Assembly: GCA_948567375.1 (NCBI GenBank)
Contig: OX419761.1
Location: forward strand, 49,514,243 to 49,578,242
Direction: 5' to 3'
Source: Lunularia cruciata
Taxonomy: Eukaryota; Streptophyta; Marchantiopsida; Lunulariales; Lunulariaceae
Length of the DNA stretch: 64,000 nucleotides
Shown: in pieces, positions 33,131 through 44,415 of the stretch
Layout of the letters: each line of letters opens with the position of its first letter
Position numbering within the stretch: position 1 is the stretch's first letter
Notes under the pieces: model-generated
What the model was told of the DNA's origin: nothing
What the model saw: only the letters and a program-made list of their open reading frames with translations
The model's database searches: none
Translations under genes and position numbers: made by a program

Positions 33131-34030
33131 TATAGCATTTTTGGATAGTTGGGTTGTCTTTGCAACCCTACTTTGCTCCCATTTTGTGGTTGTTGATAAG
33201 CCAATTTTGGAAACTTATATGACCAAGGTGAAGGAGAGATTTTCCTCTCTTGGTGTTATTGTGAGAGACAAGATGTGGTCTATCTCTATGAGCACGGGAG
33301 GACCTTCCATCCTTTGCTTCACTATTTTTAGATTGGACTAGAGGTTTGCAATCTTCCTTGATGGAACAATGGTGTTAGCATATGCTACCTTCTCTCTTAG
33401 TTAACTCGTCCATTCCTTGGGCCACTAGAGCACATCTTTGCTCTTGCTCCAATAAGGATGCATGCTCTTCAATCCAAACTTGACCATGCATTATGGCATT
33501 CCAACTTGCACTGGCCACTTTCCCTATAGCAATGAGGTTCCGCCTAGGTTTGGTCCACCCATCTGCATCTTCATTACTTACTTGTGAGTGTGGTTCTACA
33601 CTAGATGCAGTAGCGAGTCCATATGACACAATGTCCTTATGAAAGATAGAGGATAGCTACCCATGATGCCATTAGGGATGTAATGTTTGCTATGGCATAA
33701 GAGAGTGGATACCTTGCTTGGAGAAAGCGTTCAAATCCTTTGCAAATGACACGTGTCAGAGAAAATTTATATTTGGTCTGAGATGATCAGGTAATAGTGG
33801 TGGATGTTGTGGTTACAAACCCTATGTGTGATGTAGTTTTGGAGGGAGTGATTACTCATCCTCATGGATGGGTAGTGAGCAGAACAACAACACGCAAGGT
33901 CTCCAAGTATAGGGGTATGCAGCAAGGTCACCTCTTTGTTCCTCTAGGCTTAGAGTTATATGGAGCAATGGACATGGCATTTGACACATTTGTCAAGGAG
34001 TGCATGAGAGCTTATCATATTAGATGTTAG
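33131..34030 (+). pseudogene. RT element H, C-terminal part (broken)
   Basis: Begins in frame after the element C duplication with IAFLDSWVVFAT (33131-33166) and runs with breaks to about 33365. 33375-33655 does not fit the family; it has an 84-codon minus-strand frame of unknown nature and may be a small insertion or inversion. The family resumes with THDAIRDVMFAMA near 33663, VDVVVTNPMCDVVLEG (33799-33846) and FVPLGLELYGAMDMAF (33936-33983). Confidence 0.6.
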
Positions 34031-35850
34031 GGGTAACACTTTTACTCTCATACTTGGTAATACACTTTAGACAAAATGTGTCCATTGCTCTACAAAGAGA
34101 ATTGGCTGGAGCAATCTAGAGGAGATCAATCACTCTCTAGGTGATGCTTCTTCGGATGCTCGAGTATGCAGGCGCCCCATGTTTTTCAACAATTGGTGAG
34201 CTTTACGTTGTTAAGTTGAAGCCACCATCGATGCTTTGTGTACATGTTACATGAGCTTTCTCATCCTTCACGGGAAATGAGGAGCAGAACGATGGATATC
34301 ATGTTATATTGTCGAAAGTGATAGAATCTTCCAAACCAAATATTTCACTTAGGACCAACAATGACTCATATTTCCAAAATTATGCCACTTTCGCCCTGGA
34401 AAATCTTATACTTAGTCTGCCTACATCCTATTAGCAGTGTTAATTGATATCCCTACAGATATGTTTTTAGAATGACAGGGAGCATATCTAGCAGCAGTGG
34501 ACCTACAGATGCTGGAACTACAATGTGAGGGATCTTGGTAAGGCTCAAAATTTCTCGCATCAACGTCTGGCCATGTATGTAAGCTTCGCAAGGTTTATGC
34601 GTATGGCTTCCCTAAACTTGTCGGAAAACAACCAAGATGATTTTTATCTGCTTGGAAACTACCGGTATGTCTCAAATTGTGTTCAAATGCATCCGGAGCT
34701 CAAAAGTTTGTAAATTGCTCATGCTTGCAATTGGGCCCTCATCTAGAAAAATCATTTTCATGTTCGGGGCAATATGAAAAAGATCTATAACCTGGCTTCG
34801 ATTTTTAACCTGATGCGTAAGGCTTCTCTTGGACCAAGCCGGTTCTAGTCGGAGGAGAAAACCCGAATTTTTGTAGAGATGAGGAGTACCGATGGGGTCA
34901 ACATATCACTGAACACGACAAAGATATATATCGAGCTACAGCTATTGTAAGAAAACAGTTATAGGAGATGAATCTTTCAATGTTTGCAGATTGCTAGTTG
35001 AAGTTCAACATGTATAAATTAGTCTTTCTAGCATTCAGACATCTGGAGGAATGTAGATGAGATGTGAATCTTGTTCTTTTCCAGGTACATAAAGCTAGTT
35101 CTCCTAGACATCGTTATGATGGTCTCGGGGACCATCACAACGCCGTGTTTACAGAGATGAGACTAGCAAAAGTAAGTAGCTAAAGTTGAAGAGATGTAAG
35201 CTACTTAGACGGAGATTCAGTAACCTTCGCAAACATCCTAAAAAGAACAAATTGATAATTAAACCAGATCCCCGTTGAGGTCTCTATGAGAAAAATTGTA
35301 TGGGATTCTTGGTTAGTCTGTCATAATATTTATTAGACTCCAATATGAATTTCGATAATCTTTGCTTAATTATAAACCTACGCAAACAAGTTGCTGGAAT
35401 TTGACCAACTTGTGAGTTCCGTGCTCTCAGCAAAATCAAAAGCGTGAACAACAGCTGCATTCTTTGCATGTGGGGATGCTTGTCACATTTTTTCAGGCCA
35501 GCGGCTCAGGGTTTATTTTCTCTGCAACAGTCTCGGATGCTAGCATTGTTATCACAGTAGAAGCCTAGAGTCGGCCACAGTTGAGCTAACAAATTTTCAT
35601 CGATTTAAACGTTTATCCTTTATACTTTCAGTGCCACATATACATAACGTGTGAAACAATACGGAATCGAATTCCACATTTAACAATTACAGAGTTTTCA
35701 ATATCCCTGGATACTTCACTTTCATGTTCTATACATCCGAAATGTTTACATAGTCATTCCGGTAGTTTTCTTCCTCTTCCAGTTGTATGAACACTAGAAG
35801 CTTCAGAATCTCCATTCATATGCCTAGATAAAAGAAGTTGGGAGGTTTTT
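34031..35850. other. Non-genic stretch; nothing recognised
   Basis: No coding frame with family character, element end, tandem repeat or RNA gene was seen on either strand. Composition is similar to other unique DNA in the window rather than to the nested elements. Confidence 0.5.
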
Positions 35851-36857
35851 TCAAACTATGTCAACACTCTTGCAGAAGATTCCTTCGTCATCTGGGCACC
35901 TGTGCGGGCATAAACAAGCATATTTAACTTAGATGTAGATTAGAGTCTGACATGATGACAAACATGAAATTAAACGAGGCAACGAAACAATATATCCTGG
36001 ATAAGCATGTACGTACATGTAGATTTGAACTCTCTACCTGAAGTTTAGGAGATTTTCACCAGCACAGAGTCACAGCAGTACAAACGTTTCAACTCTGCGA
36101 TCTATACAAGTGCTAATTAATACAGAGGTCTAATGAAGTATGTTAGTTTTGGTGTCATTAGTGGATAGAAACCTTACACGCAGTCCGTGTCCCCACATAT
36201 AGGACATTTTGGTGGAGGGTTTTCACACGTCCATTCGCCTTGTGGACACGTGATCATGACATCGTGGATCTCAGTGAAGGTGAATTAAAATTCAAGGTCC
36301 GTTGCTAGAACAAATGTGCACATGGAGAAATTACATCAGAAAAGGAGCAATCAAACTGTCTCCTTACCATCAGTGCTGGTCATAGAATGACATACCATTA
36401 GCATCCGAGGCAGATATTACTCTATATGAACATGTACAGATTTAGACATCAATTTTACTATGATCGTAAAGTTCTGGAAAAAGTGAGGGGCTACGATTCC
36501 GAAGTACTTACACACAGTCTGTGTCATTGCATATGGGGCACCTAGGCCTTGGAGAGCACCTTGTACAAGCCATCCCAATAACTCAGCAAACAGGCATGAA
36601 GTAGTAGGTATAAACCCGGCTGGCCTAAAGAGAGTTCATACGTTGCAAGAGCTAAAACCTCTACGCACAGAGACTTCAGAGAATGTATTCTGATGCTGCC
36701 CTTTAGTGCTATAGAGAAGTCCAATGTGCATTTAGAGGATCCACTCTGCATTTAAAATGGTGTCGTACGTGTCTTGTGTCATCATCTTCTTGGCTCCCAC
36801 ATCCACATTTTGAATTACAGTCCAAGAAGTAGTTTCCAGGGGGGAGGAACTGTGACG
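35851..36857 (-). CDS. Possible small cysteine-rich protein gene, 3' exons (multi-exon)
   Basis: Three minus-strand segments join in frame: 36769-36857 (acceptor TTTGTAG, donor CAC/GTACG), 36178-36269 (acceptor TTCACTGAG, donor GT/GTAAGG) and 35851-35899 (acceptor GCACAG, ending TGA). They give a Cys-rich chain with DCNSKCGCG, TCPQGEWTCENPPPKC, CPICGDTDCV and CPDDEGIFC. An alternative segment at 36512-36581 (donor GT/GTAAGT) encodes CTRCSPRPRCPICNDTDCV, ending in the same residues and phase, so it looks like a duplicated or alternative exon. An upstream Cys-containing frame at about 37130-37240 (QPCNGPKYLCETG, NCNGDK) may be a further 5' exon. Paired cysteines suggest a secreted, disulphide-rich peptide. 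No family is recognised, the start is not located, and a non-coding or dead gene is possible. Confidence 0.4.
36512..36581 (-). other. Duplicated or alternative exon of the cysteine-rich gene
   Basis: Its last codons spell CPIC-DTDCV with a GT/GTAAGT donor in the same phase as the exon at 36178-36269. Its proposed acceptor phase (GCTGAG/TT) differs from that exon, so it would need another upstream partner or an internal ATG (36565-36567, MACTRC). Confidence 0.35.
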
Positions 36858-37240
36858 CTACAAACACATATGCACATGTACAGCGAATGTGGAGATTGAT
36901 AACCAATGTAGTGCGAAATTTATGGCTGGCATCCAGAAGACTACGTGTTCTAAGACTTTAAGCAACTCCCAATAGGACGTACTTGTTAGGGTGGAAATTA
37001 TTTGTGCAACGATACGAAGAAACGAAACCCGTTTACTATGTCACTCCAGGTATCTCGAGTCACAGGAAAATGTCCGAGTATGAGATCTCACATGCCGGAC
37101 AAGTCGAGGTATCGGCTTAATATCATGAATACACTGGTGAATTTGTCTCCATTACAATTTCTGGCTCCGGGCAGACTAGTTACATGGTATATCAAGTGCC
37201 CGGTCTCACATAGATACTTCGGGCCATTACAAGGCTGTAT

Positions 37241-38286
37241 AACTAACGGTGGAAGAATTCAAATGAGATATGTAGCTCATTGTCGATCTCTATAGTATGA
37301 GCAATTCAAGAACAATAAAGCCATCACAAAGTAGAATCAGTCGAGGAACATAACTCAAGTTGAATCCGCTATCCGTCAGCTAGTTTCCAGGAACTGTCGG
37401 AAATATGTAGACAGACGTGATCATGCTGCTGTGCTCCGAGACTTATTCGAAGTCACCTGTATACAGGATTGGAGCATATCAAGAAGAGAAGAGTGCTACA
37501 GTTATGGTGATGAAGACCGAAAAAATGGAAATCATTGTTCATCATTTTGACCTGCTTGTTTAATTTCGGACCATGCGAAGTCTAATCCGCGTGCATCGTT
37601 GAAGTCAAGTGTAAGCCAACAGCAGATGTCAGGAAAGTACGCACAATTCTGTCCAACAATTTTAAACAATTAACTAAAGTAAGCAATTCTCTCGTAATTC
37701 AGATTTTTGCTTCAGTTTCCTGGACATTGAACGCATTCTTAGGAATGACCGACAAGTTCATGGACAAAAAAAAGAAAGATATTAGTACTATAGCTATTAT
37801 AGAGCATAAGGAACAAACAGGATATTACTACTGTAGAGCTTAACATCGGAATATTACAAACCTAATGTTGCACCTGCTTGTGAGCGTCTTGCCAAGGCTT
37901 ACCAGGGTGTCAATATTGACCTCTTGGAAGGGACAATATTGGGTACCGGCTCAGTTATGAACAGTGAAGTGGAATTGACCATCGACTTTCAACCTGGACA
38001 TCTTCAGGCTAGAACTGTGCGATAGTGGTGACTCTAGCTAACAATGTATGTATGGAGCAATAGGGGGTATCAGAAATAGTTGAGAAGGATGTCTACTGGA
38101 TAAATATCAAACTTCATAACTATTTTTAGTGAACTCTGGAGTGGAATGAAGTGCTCATAACTGAAACCCCCCAAAATGGTATAAAGGATCTTTAGTGCAA
38201 GATGTATTTATTTACAAAAAATCAGGCAAGATGTTATGGATGTTAGGTGTGTCACATCAAAATAAACGTTAGTCAGAAGAGGTAAC
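37241..38286. other. Spacer with one unexplained open segment
   Basis: Mostly without coding signal. A 62-codon plus-strand open segment at 37837-38025 lacks a start but has protein-like composition. The right end abuts the copia LTR; the five bases before it are GTAAC. Confidence 0.45.
37837..38025 (+). other. Orphan coding-like segment, no start codon, unknown family
   Basis: The frame between stops at 37834 and 38023 reads with a balanced, protein-like composition: VAPACERLAKAYQGVNIDLL, EGTILGTGSV, SEVELTIDFQPGHLQART. It has one internal ATG near the middle. It could be an isolated exon or a gene fragment. I do not recognise the family. Confidence 0.25.
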
Positions 38287-38674
38287 TGTTAAGAATCATC
38301 TTGCTCAATCAAAACATAAACACAAGAAATAATCACAGAAGAGACACAGATTTGCTATAGAGGTTCATCGATCATGGGCTTCGTACCTGTGCTAGTTCCA
38401 CCAGATCGGGTTGACCGCTAACAGATTGAGAAAATCACTTATCTATCACAAGATAGATATGCTTCATCTTTCTATCTAAGGTCTCTCACAGCTTCTTGAT
38501 AGCACTCAAGTGTTCTGTATCAACTCCCCATTAATAATAGGACTCTATTTATAATAGAATAATGCAGCCGGTTCAAAGGGCACTGCCTCTTTGCTAAAGT
38601 GTTCAATCTTCACGTCCAAACTTGAATCAAGAGATCATGCTCTTTCACGTGTAGTGGGAGACTCCTGCTTAACA
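38287..38674 (-). repeat. 3' LTR of copia element D
   Basis: It is 388 bp, bounded by the inverted ends TGTTAAG and CTTAACA. Its left 110-140 bp match 42788-42920 (AAGAATCATC-TGCTCAATCAAAACATAAACACAAGAA). Confidence 0.9.
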
Positions 38675-39012
38675 AAACTCCCCCTCCAAAATAATGTGAA
38701 AGACATCAATATCCGCTGAAGCTCCTAGATTCTTATTGACAATGTACGCAAAACCCTACAACTCTATTTCATCAGTTTGTTTGAACAATACCTATACTGC
38801 AAAAAATATGTTTATCTTGACCTACAACCTTGGTAAACATATCAGCAGGATTCTTTGAGCCTCCAATCTTCTTGAACTTCAACTCATTGAAACTTCAACT
38901 CGATGAAATGGTATCTTCGTTTGATATGTCTTGTATTGGAATGGTAAGAGGCATTCTTTGGCAAGTATACTGCACTTTAATTGTTGCTCCAGAGAGTGAT
39001 TACAGACTGCTT

Positions 39013-40370
39013 TCATTGTAGCTCTTCCATGTATCCTTGTAACCACATTATTTCCTTTGAGTCTTCTTTGATCACCACATACTCAGCTTCCATTGTAGAG
39101 AGGGCCAATATCTTTTGTAATATTGACATCCAAGTTACAACTATACCTCCAATTCTAAAAATGTATCCAGTAGTGCTTCTTCCACTATCTTGATCTCTTG
39201 AATGATCAACATCTACATAGCCTTGTATCTCTAAGGATTTCCCTTCAAACAAAGAGCATAAGTAGATGTACCAGCTAGATACCTAAATATCCACTTGACT
39301 GCGTTCCAATGCTTACATTCCCCACAGCTTGTGCAACATCCGGTCTGGTGCTCACCATAGCATACATCAGGCTTCAAACTGCTGATCAATATGGAACCTT
39401 GGACATCTCAGCAATTTCAGCTTCATTTCTTGGGCATGAGTCCTTTGAGAGCTTGATTTGTTGTCCAAGAGGAGTTGATACTTGTTTTGCATTATTCATG
39501 TTGAATCTCTTCAACACCTTGTTGACATAGTCTTCTTGGGACAACCACAACTTCTTGTTCTTCCTATCTCAAACAATATTCATGTCAAGTATCTTCTTAG
39601 CTTCACCTAAAGCTTTCATAGAGAATTTAGATTTTAGCATTTTTTTTCAGTTTGACTATCCCCTTTATATTGGAACTAGCTACAAACATATCATCCACAT
39701 ATAAAGAGAGATATAAAATATCTCCATCACAAAAATTTATAAGATAAATACAATGATCAGCTTCACATCTTGTAAAACCTTTTTCTTGCATGAAATTATT
39801 AAACTGCAAGTACCATTGTCATGGTGCCTATTTTAGCCCATACAGACTCTTCCTCAAACAACACACTAGATGTTCCTTGCCTTTTGCTATAAAACCATTT
39901 GGCTTTACCATGTACAGTTTTTCATCAAGCTCACCATGAAGAATGGTATCTTAACATCAAGTTGTTCTAGATAAAGATCCTCCACAACAACCATATTCAA
40001 TAACACCCCAATGGATGTCATCTTCACCACTGGTGCAAAAATCTCTGTGTAGTCTACTCCTTCCTTCTTAGAGAAAACTTTGACAGCAAGCCTTGCATTG
40101 TTTTTTATCCTCCTCTATAATTTTGTTTTGATTCTAAATACCCATTTGTTTAGCAAAGCCTTTTTGCCTACAAGAAGTCTTGTCAACTCCCATGTCTTAT
40201 TTTGAAAAATCAAATTTTTCTCATCTTTCATGGCATAATCCCATTTCATAGAACAGGTATCATTTCTAGCTTCCTCATATATCTTTGGCTCCCTAAATTT
40301 GTATATAGAACGAGAACCATAATAACATTTGTAGACGGATCAAAAATTACCTTTGGTTTTCTGTCTTTTT
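39013..40370 (-). pseudogene. Copia D reverse transcriptase and RNase H (broken)
   Basis: RNase H at 39013-39252: GYVDVDHSRDQDSGRSTTGYIFRIGG, then ALSTMEAEYV, close to the copia consensus with catalytic D and E present. RT includes SLYVDDMFVASSN near 39680-39715 (the YVDD box), and upstream RT sequence through about 40300 in shifted frames. Frames are interrupted at 39253, 39627 and 39810. Confidence 0.85.
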
Positions 40371-41800
40371 TATGTCCTTAGTGTTTTATTTATTTGCTCC
40401 TCAGGTTCCTTGCTTTCCTCTTGTTGAATTTCTTGGTCAATAGATTCTTCATGGTTGTGGAATTCCTCATGAAGTTGATCTTGAGGAGCAAGTGGATCTT
40501 TGGAAAAGATCTTCTTGGACTCAAAATCCAAATCAACATACTCTTGTTCAGTCATTGCATGTTGTACATCTTCAAAATCTTTGTACATCTTTCTCTCATG
40601 GAATATCACATTCGTACTTCTCATGACTTTGTTATTTTGAAAGTCCCAAAGCCTATAACCATACTCATCACTCCCACAACCAGTGCACTTTTGAAACTTT
40701 GTGTCAAGTTTTGTTTTGTCCTTCTTGCCAATCAAAGAGTATGCTAAACAGCCAAATGCTCTTAAGAAGGAATATATGCCCTTAATATACCTTCTTACCT
40801 ATCCATGCTTCCTTGATAGATTTTCCATTTAGTGCATGAGAAGGAATTTTATTGATCAGGAATACAATCAAATCAACAATTGCTGCCCAAACAAGGAGTG
40901 GGGTAATTCAGCATGTATTTTCATGTATCTTTCTTGTTCCAAGATTGTTTGATTCATCCTTTCAGTTATGTCATTTTCTTGGGGTGTTCTTGGAACTATC
41001 TTGATGATGTGAATGCCCTCTTGGCTCAGGAATTTTGGAAATTCTTGACTTGTGTATTCTCCTCTGTTGTCAGATTTTAGTGCTTTGATCTGACAGCCTG
41101 TATCTTTCTCAACCATTGTTACCACAAATTTTACACAATGAAAACTTCTGATTTTCACGGATGGGGATGACCCAAGTCTTTCTGTTTGAATCAATAAAAG
41201 TGACAAAAGTAACTCTTGCCTCCATATGAAAGCTCTTGCACTTGATCCATACATTGTTGAGTACCAACTCCAACTTCTTGGTTTTGCTTTGTCTACCTTT
41301 TAAATTATAATTGAATGCCTTTTGCTCTCCGTAGATACAAGTTTCACATAAATTTAACTCAACTTTCTTCAAACCCAAGAGTAAATTTCTTGCATGTAGC
41401 TCCTTCATGCCTTTTCACCAAGATGCCCTAGTCTTTGATACCATAGTGTTGATGGATTTTCTGAAACCCCAATAGCTATCATTGAATTCCCAATGTTGTC
41501 ATCTTGGAGAAGGTAAAGTGTACCTTCATGCTTTCCCTTTGCTACTACTCATGCTCTAGATGCTATCTTCCATTCTCCACTTCTATATGTCATAACAAAA
41601 CCATCTTCATCAAGCTTGCTAGCTGATATAAGGTTTTTCTCCAATTTAGCAACATGTCTTGAATATTGTAAGACCAGCTTTGCTCCACCAGGAATCTTGA
41701 TCACAATCATTTCTTTATCAACTACTAAGCACCTTTGACCATTTTCCACAATGACTTGTCCAAAATCATCATTATAGTAGGTGCTAAACAAGCTTTTCTT
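40370..41800 (-). pseudogene. Copia D integrase and GAG-pre-integrase (broken)
   Basis: From right to left: GAG-pre-integrase at 41549-41791 (KLVLQYSRHVAKLEKNLISA), integrase zinc-binding area and core at 40868-41408 (CETCIYGEQKAF; IKALKSDNRGEYTSQEF with the second catalytic Asp; VPRTPQENDITERMNQTI with the catalytic-Glu region changed), and an integrase C-terminal block at 40565-40735 (GYRLWDFQNNKVMRSTNVIFHE). Several frame changes. Confidence 0.85.
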
Positions 41801-42774
41801 TGAAGTACAACAAAGAGAAGCTCAAGAGTCTACAAACCACTTGTATGTGATTGAATCTAAACCTGTAGAGAAGCACAAGTTTTCCAAATGTAATTCCACA
41901 TTCCACTAACCACATTTTCTTCTTCTCTATCTTCTTGCAGATTTTGTTTATAAGCCTCATATTGATGCCTCTTATGCCTAAGATGATGATAATACCAATA
42001 CTCATTGTTTGATATTATTGTCTTGCTTCTTGTCCTTTCCTTGGACTTTGATATGCCATGACCATTGTGCTTAAATCTTTTTATTTCTCCCATAATTTTC
42101 CATTGACAAAGCCGTCAAAGATGAAGATGCAGAGGAATCTCTTCAAGAAGCTCTTTTTTGCATCTCCTTGTCCATTATACTACTCACAACATCAAGCATA
42201 AAGTCATCTTTTGTGGTATAAAGTCACCCTTGTACTACTATGTTGTAGCTATTAGGTAGTGAAAACAAAAATAGTAAGGCCTATAATTTCATATCCAGGT
42301 CTATGGCTGTAGACTCTAGCTAATTTGTGACCTATGCAAAGCTATTGAAATTCTCTACTATGGATCCTCTATCAGTCAATTTCATATTGACTAATCTCTT
42401 TAGCAAAACTGTTTGATTTGATATAGAGGGCTTCTCATACATGTTTGTCAAAATATCCAATTGCTTCTTTTTGTTGTTTTTTAGCATTTGCAATATGATA
42501 CCCGGTCTTCTTCATGAAGCCTAGAAAAATGACACCAAGTGCATTTTGATCCAAGATCTTCCATGATGCATCACTCTTAGGATCAACATTTCACTCCTTC
42601 AAAATGAGCATACAGATCCTTTTGATAGAGGTTGTCCTTGATCTGAAGTTTCCACCATCCAAAATCTTGTCCATTGAACTTTTCAAATTTGATTTTGTCT
42701 TTTGTCATTATTTTTTGCTTTGGATCTAGCTACAATAACGATTCTTTTGAGAAAATATCTCTATGCTAACCTCA

Positions 42775-42930
42775 CTCTGATACCACTTATTAAGAATCAT
42801 CGTGCTCAATCAAAACATAAACACAAGAAGTAATCACAAAAGAGACACAAATTTGTTATCAAGGTTCACTCAACATGGGCTATGTCCCTGTGCATAATCT
42901 CTTTGCTAGTTCCACTAGTTCACTAGTGGT
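42775..42930 (-). repeat. Primer-binding site and truncated 5' LTR of copia D
   Basis: 42775-42785 complements TGGTATCAGAG. From 42788 the sequence matches the 3' LTR start (AAGAATCATCGTGCTCAATC...) with scattered differences up to the GCTAGTTCCAC block near 42920, after which similarity stops. The remaining 250 bp of LTR are missing or replaced. Confidence 0.8.
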
Positions 42931-43865
42931 CAACAGTAATGTGGCTTACTGATCAGGTTGCCACATCTTTTGGAGGGTGATTTGTGAGATTTTTTGGCAA
43001 ATACCTACCTGCTCCAAAACATGCCTGTCTTCCCAAACTATTTAAACTAGAATTTACCAATGGTGTGGATTTAATCAATGTGTGCTAATACTCTTATTGT
43101 ATGTCAATAAACTAAGCGGCAGGTCAGTAGTTTCAAATTGGTGTGGTGGTTTTTTCCAATAGATTAGTGAAACAAGGGATATCCAGAGTTATGGACATAA
43201 AAATGCCAAAAGGCCATAAAAAGTTATGCAATGGGAGATCAAGTACCTTGATCTCCCATTGCATAGAAGAATGATTGCATTGCAGGGTCACATTTGGATT
43301 CACAACCAATACAATCATTAGGGAAGTTTCAAGAATTGTTGAGGATGGCATCTTCCATGCCAAGCAAAACAAAAGAGGATGAATGGTTATGCATGGTAAC
43401 CCAACATTATGGCCAAATTTGAGAGTTTTTGGAAGACCCCAATCATTTTACATATATTCATGGTGGGAATTACAAAAAGCCCATTCAAAAATCCATTGCT
43501 TTTACTTTTATGGCCATATTTTTTGTTCACGAGGGACAATGATTTCATACTTCTATAATAGGTGATAGACTATACTAGAAATGGTTGAGGTATACAAACT
43601 GTACAAAGAAGCTTAAGAGTTGAAAAACAAGTCTATTAGAGAAGGATTCACATAAAAGGAACATGGCAAAGGATGGAGGACTATAGATGACAGATTGAAT
43701 GGAATGTGCTCACATTTTGCGACAATGGAAGCCATGTTTGGGAAAAGAGCCAACACCTACTATGGTAATTTTGGGAGATTTAAATCCCAATTCATATGAG
43801 GTTGGTGCTGAGGAGGTTTTTGAATGCAAAGAAACCATCTTGATAGGTTCTCATCTCTAGACATG
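42931..43865. other. Unclassified spacer between copia D and gypsy B, with a perfect hairpin
   Basis: No LTR, protein domain or RNA gene recognised. It holds a 41-bp perfect hairpin at 43225-43265 and a frame near 43640-43800 of transposon-like but unidentified character. Confidence 0.45.
43225..43265. repeat. Perfect 19-bp inverted repeat, 3-base loop
   Basis: The left arm TATGCAATGGGAGATCAAG is followed by TAC and then by its exact reverse complement. No mismatch in 19 pairs. The flanks do not extend the pairing, so it is not the centre of a larger inverted element. Confidence 0.9.
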
Positions 43866-44415
43866 GTGTCATGCCATTTGTAGTGTTGCATCTAGATTGC
43901 TTGGACATGGGAGTTCCAATGATAGAAAAGAAAAGGTGATCGTGTAGGAAAATTGAAGGATGGGAAGCCCCATCAAACCGTACAAGGGAGAGACAAAAAA
44001 GGTAACATGGTTCCAATGATAGTAGTTAGAGGTATTTTGGTAGTTACTCATAGAGTTCTTTCCAACGGTCAGATTTTGTGTTTAGTGTACTTACTTCATG
44101 ATGGGGCCCATTGTCACTTGCACCATCCGCACCGTTGGGTGTACTGTCAGCGGGACCATTGGGATGAGACCTAGGTCAAAATTAGGAGTATACCTTGGAA
44201 GTGTAGCTCCAGAGAGCTCACTTCTCTGATATTGAGCCTTCGAGTTCCTAGCTAGAGTGGACAAAAAGCCAATGAGCGTCACCTGGATTCTCTTAGCTAG
44301 AGTGGGTGTGGCTTGACTGTAATAAATGCCCTATTATTGGTAAGTTGTTGAGGATTAGATCAAGTATTGATTTGAGTTTAGTTGATATGAGTTGTAAATG
44401 ATCTAATTACATCAT
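43866..44415 (+). repeat. 5' LTR of element B (5'-truncated)
   Basis: Aligns with 53584-54014 of the 3' LTR, for example GGTATTTTGGTAGTTACTCA, GACCATTGGGATGAGACCTA, GTCACCTGGATTCTCTTAGC against CATCACCTGG, and the GATC-rich end. The first about 110 bp of the LTR are absent, so the left boundary is a deletion or replacement. Confidence 0.8.

Larger units (their letters stand above)
20340..34030 (+). mobile_element. Old reverse-transcriptase element H, split by two nested insertions
   Basis: Four collinear plus-strand pieces make one element: 20340-21364, 27040-27563, 33126-33370 and about 33656-34030. In order they encode a RF-FL-DW segment; a conserved SRVLGACQLLAIEK block; a core DVVNTFNSIS; LFAMAHFRAL; a catalytic-box equivalent LANNIHIMD (where active copies should have ADDTH); KCKEWSPLG; an AFLDSW block; THDAIRDV; then VDVVVTNP and FVPLGLELYG. 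The RT blocks suggest a non-LTR-type enzyme, and the C-terminal D-VVV-NP motif may be a nuclease core (inference). The two interruptions are exactly elements E and C with their duplications. Frameshifts and stops abound. I cannot name the family securely. Confidence 0.7.
38287..42930 (-). mobile_element. Ty1/copia LTR retrotransposon D (degenerate)
   Basis: Read on the minus strand: 5' LTR remnant (about 42930-42788), primer-binding site TGGTATCAGAG at 42785-42775, gag remnants, GAG-pre-integrase, integrase, RT, RNase H, polypurine tract GGAGGGGGAG (about 38687-38675) and 3' LTR 38674-38287. The order integrase before RT defines copia. The 5' LTR is cut short at about 42930, so no target-site duplication can be compared. 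Stops and frameshifts occur in all domains. Confidence 0.9.
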
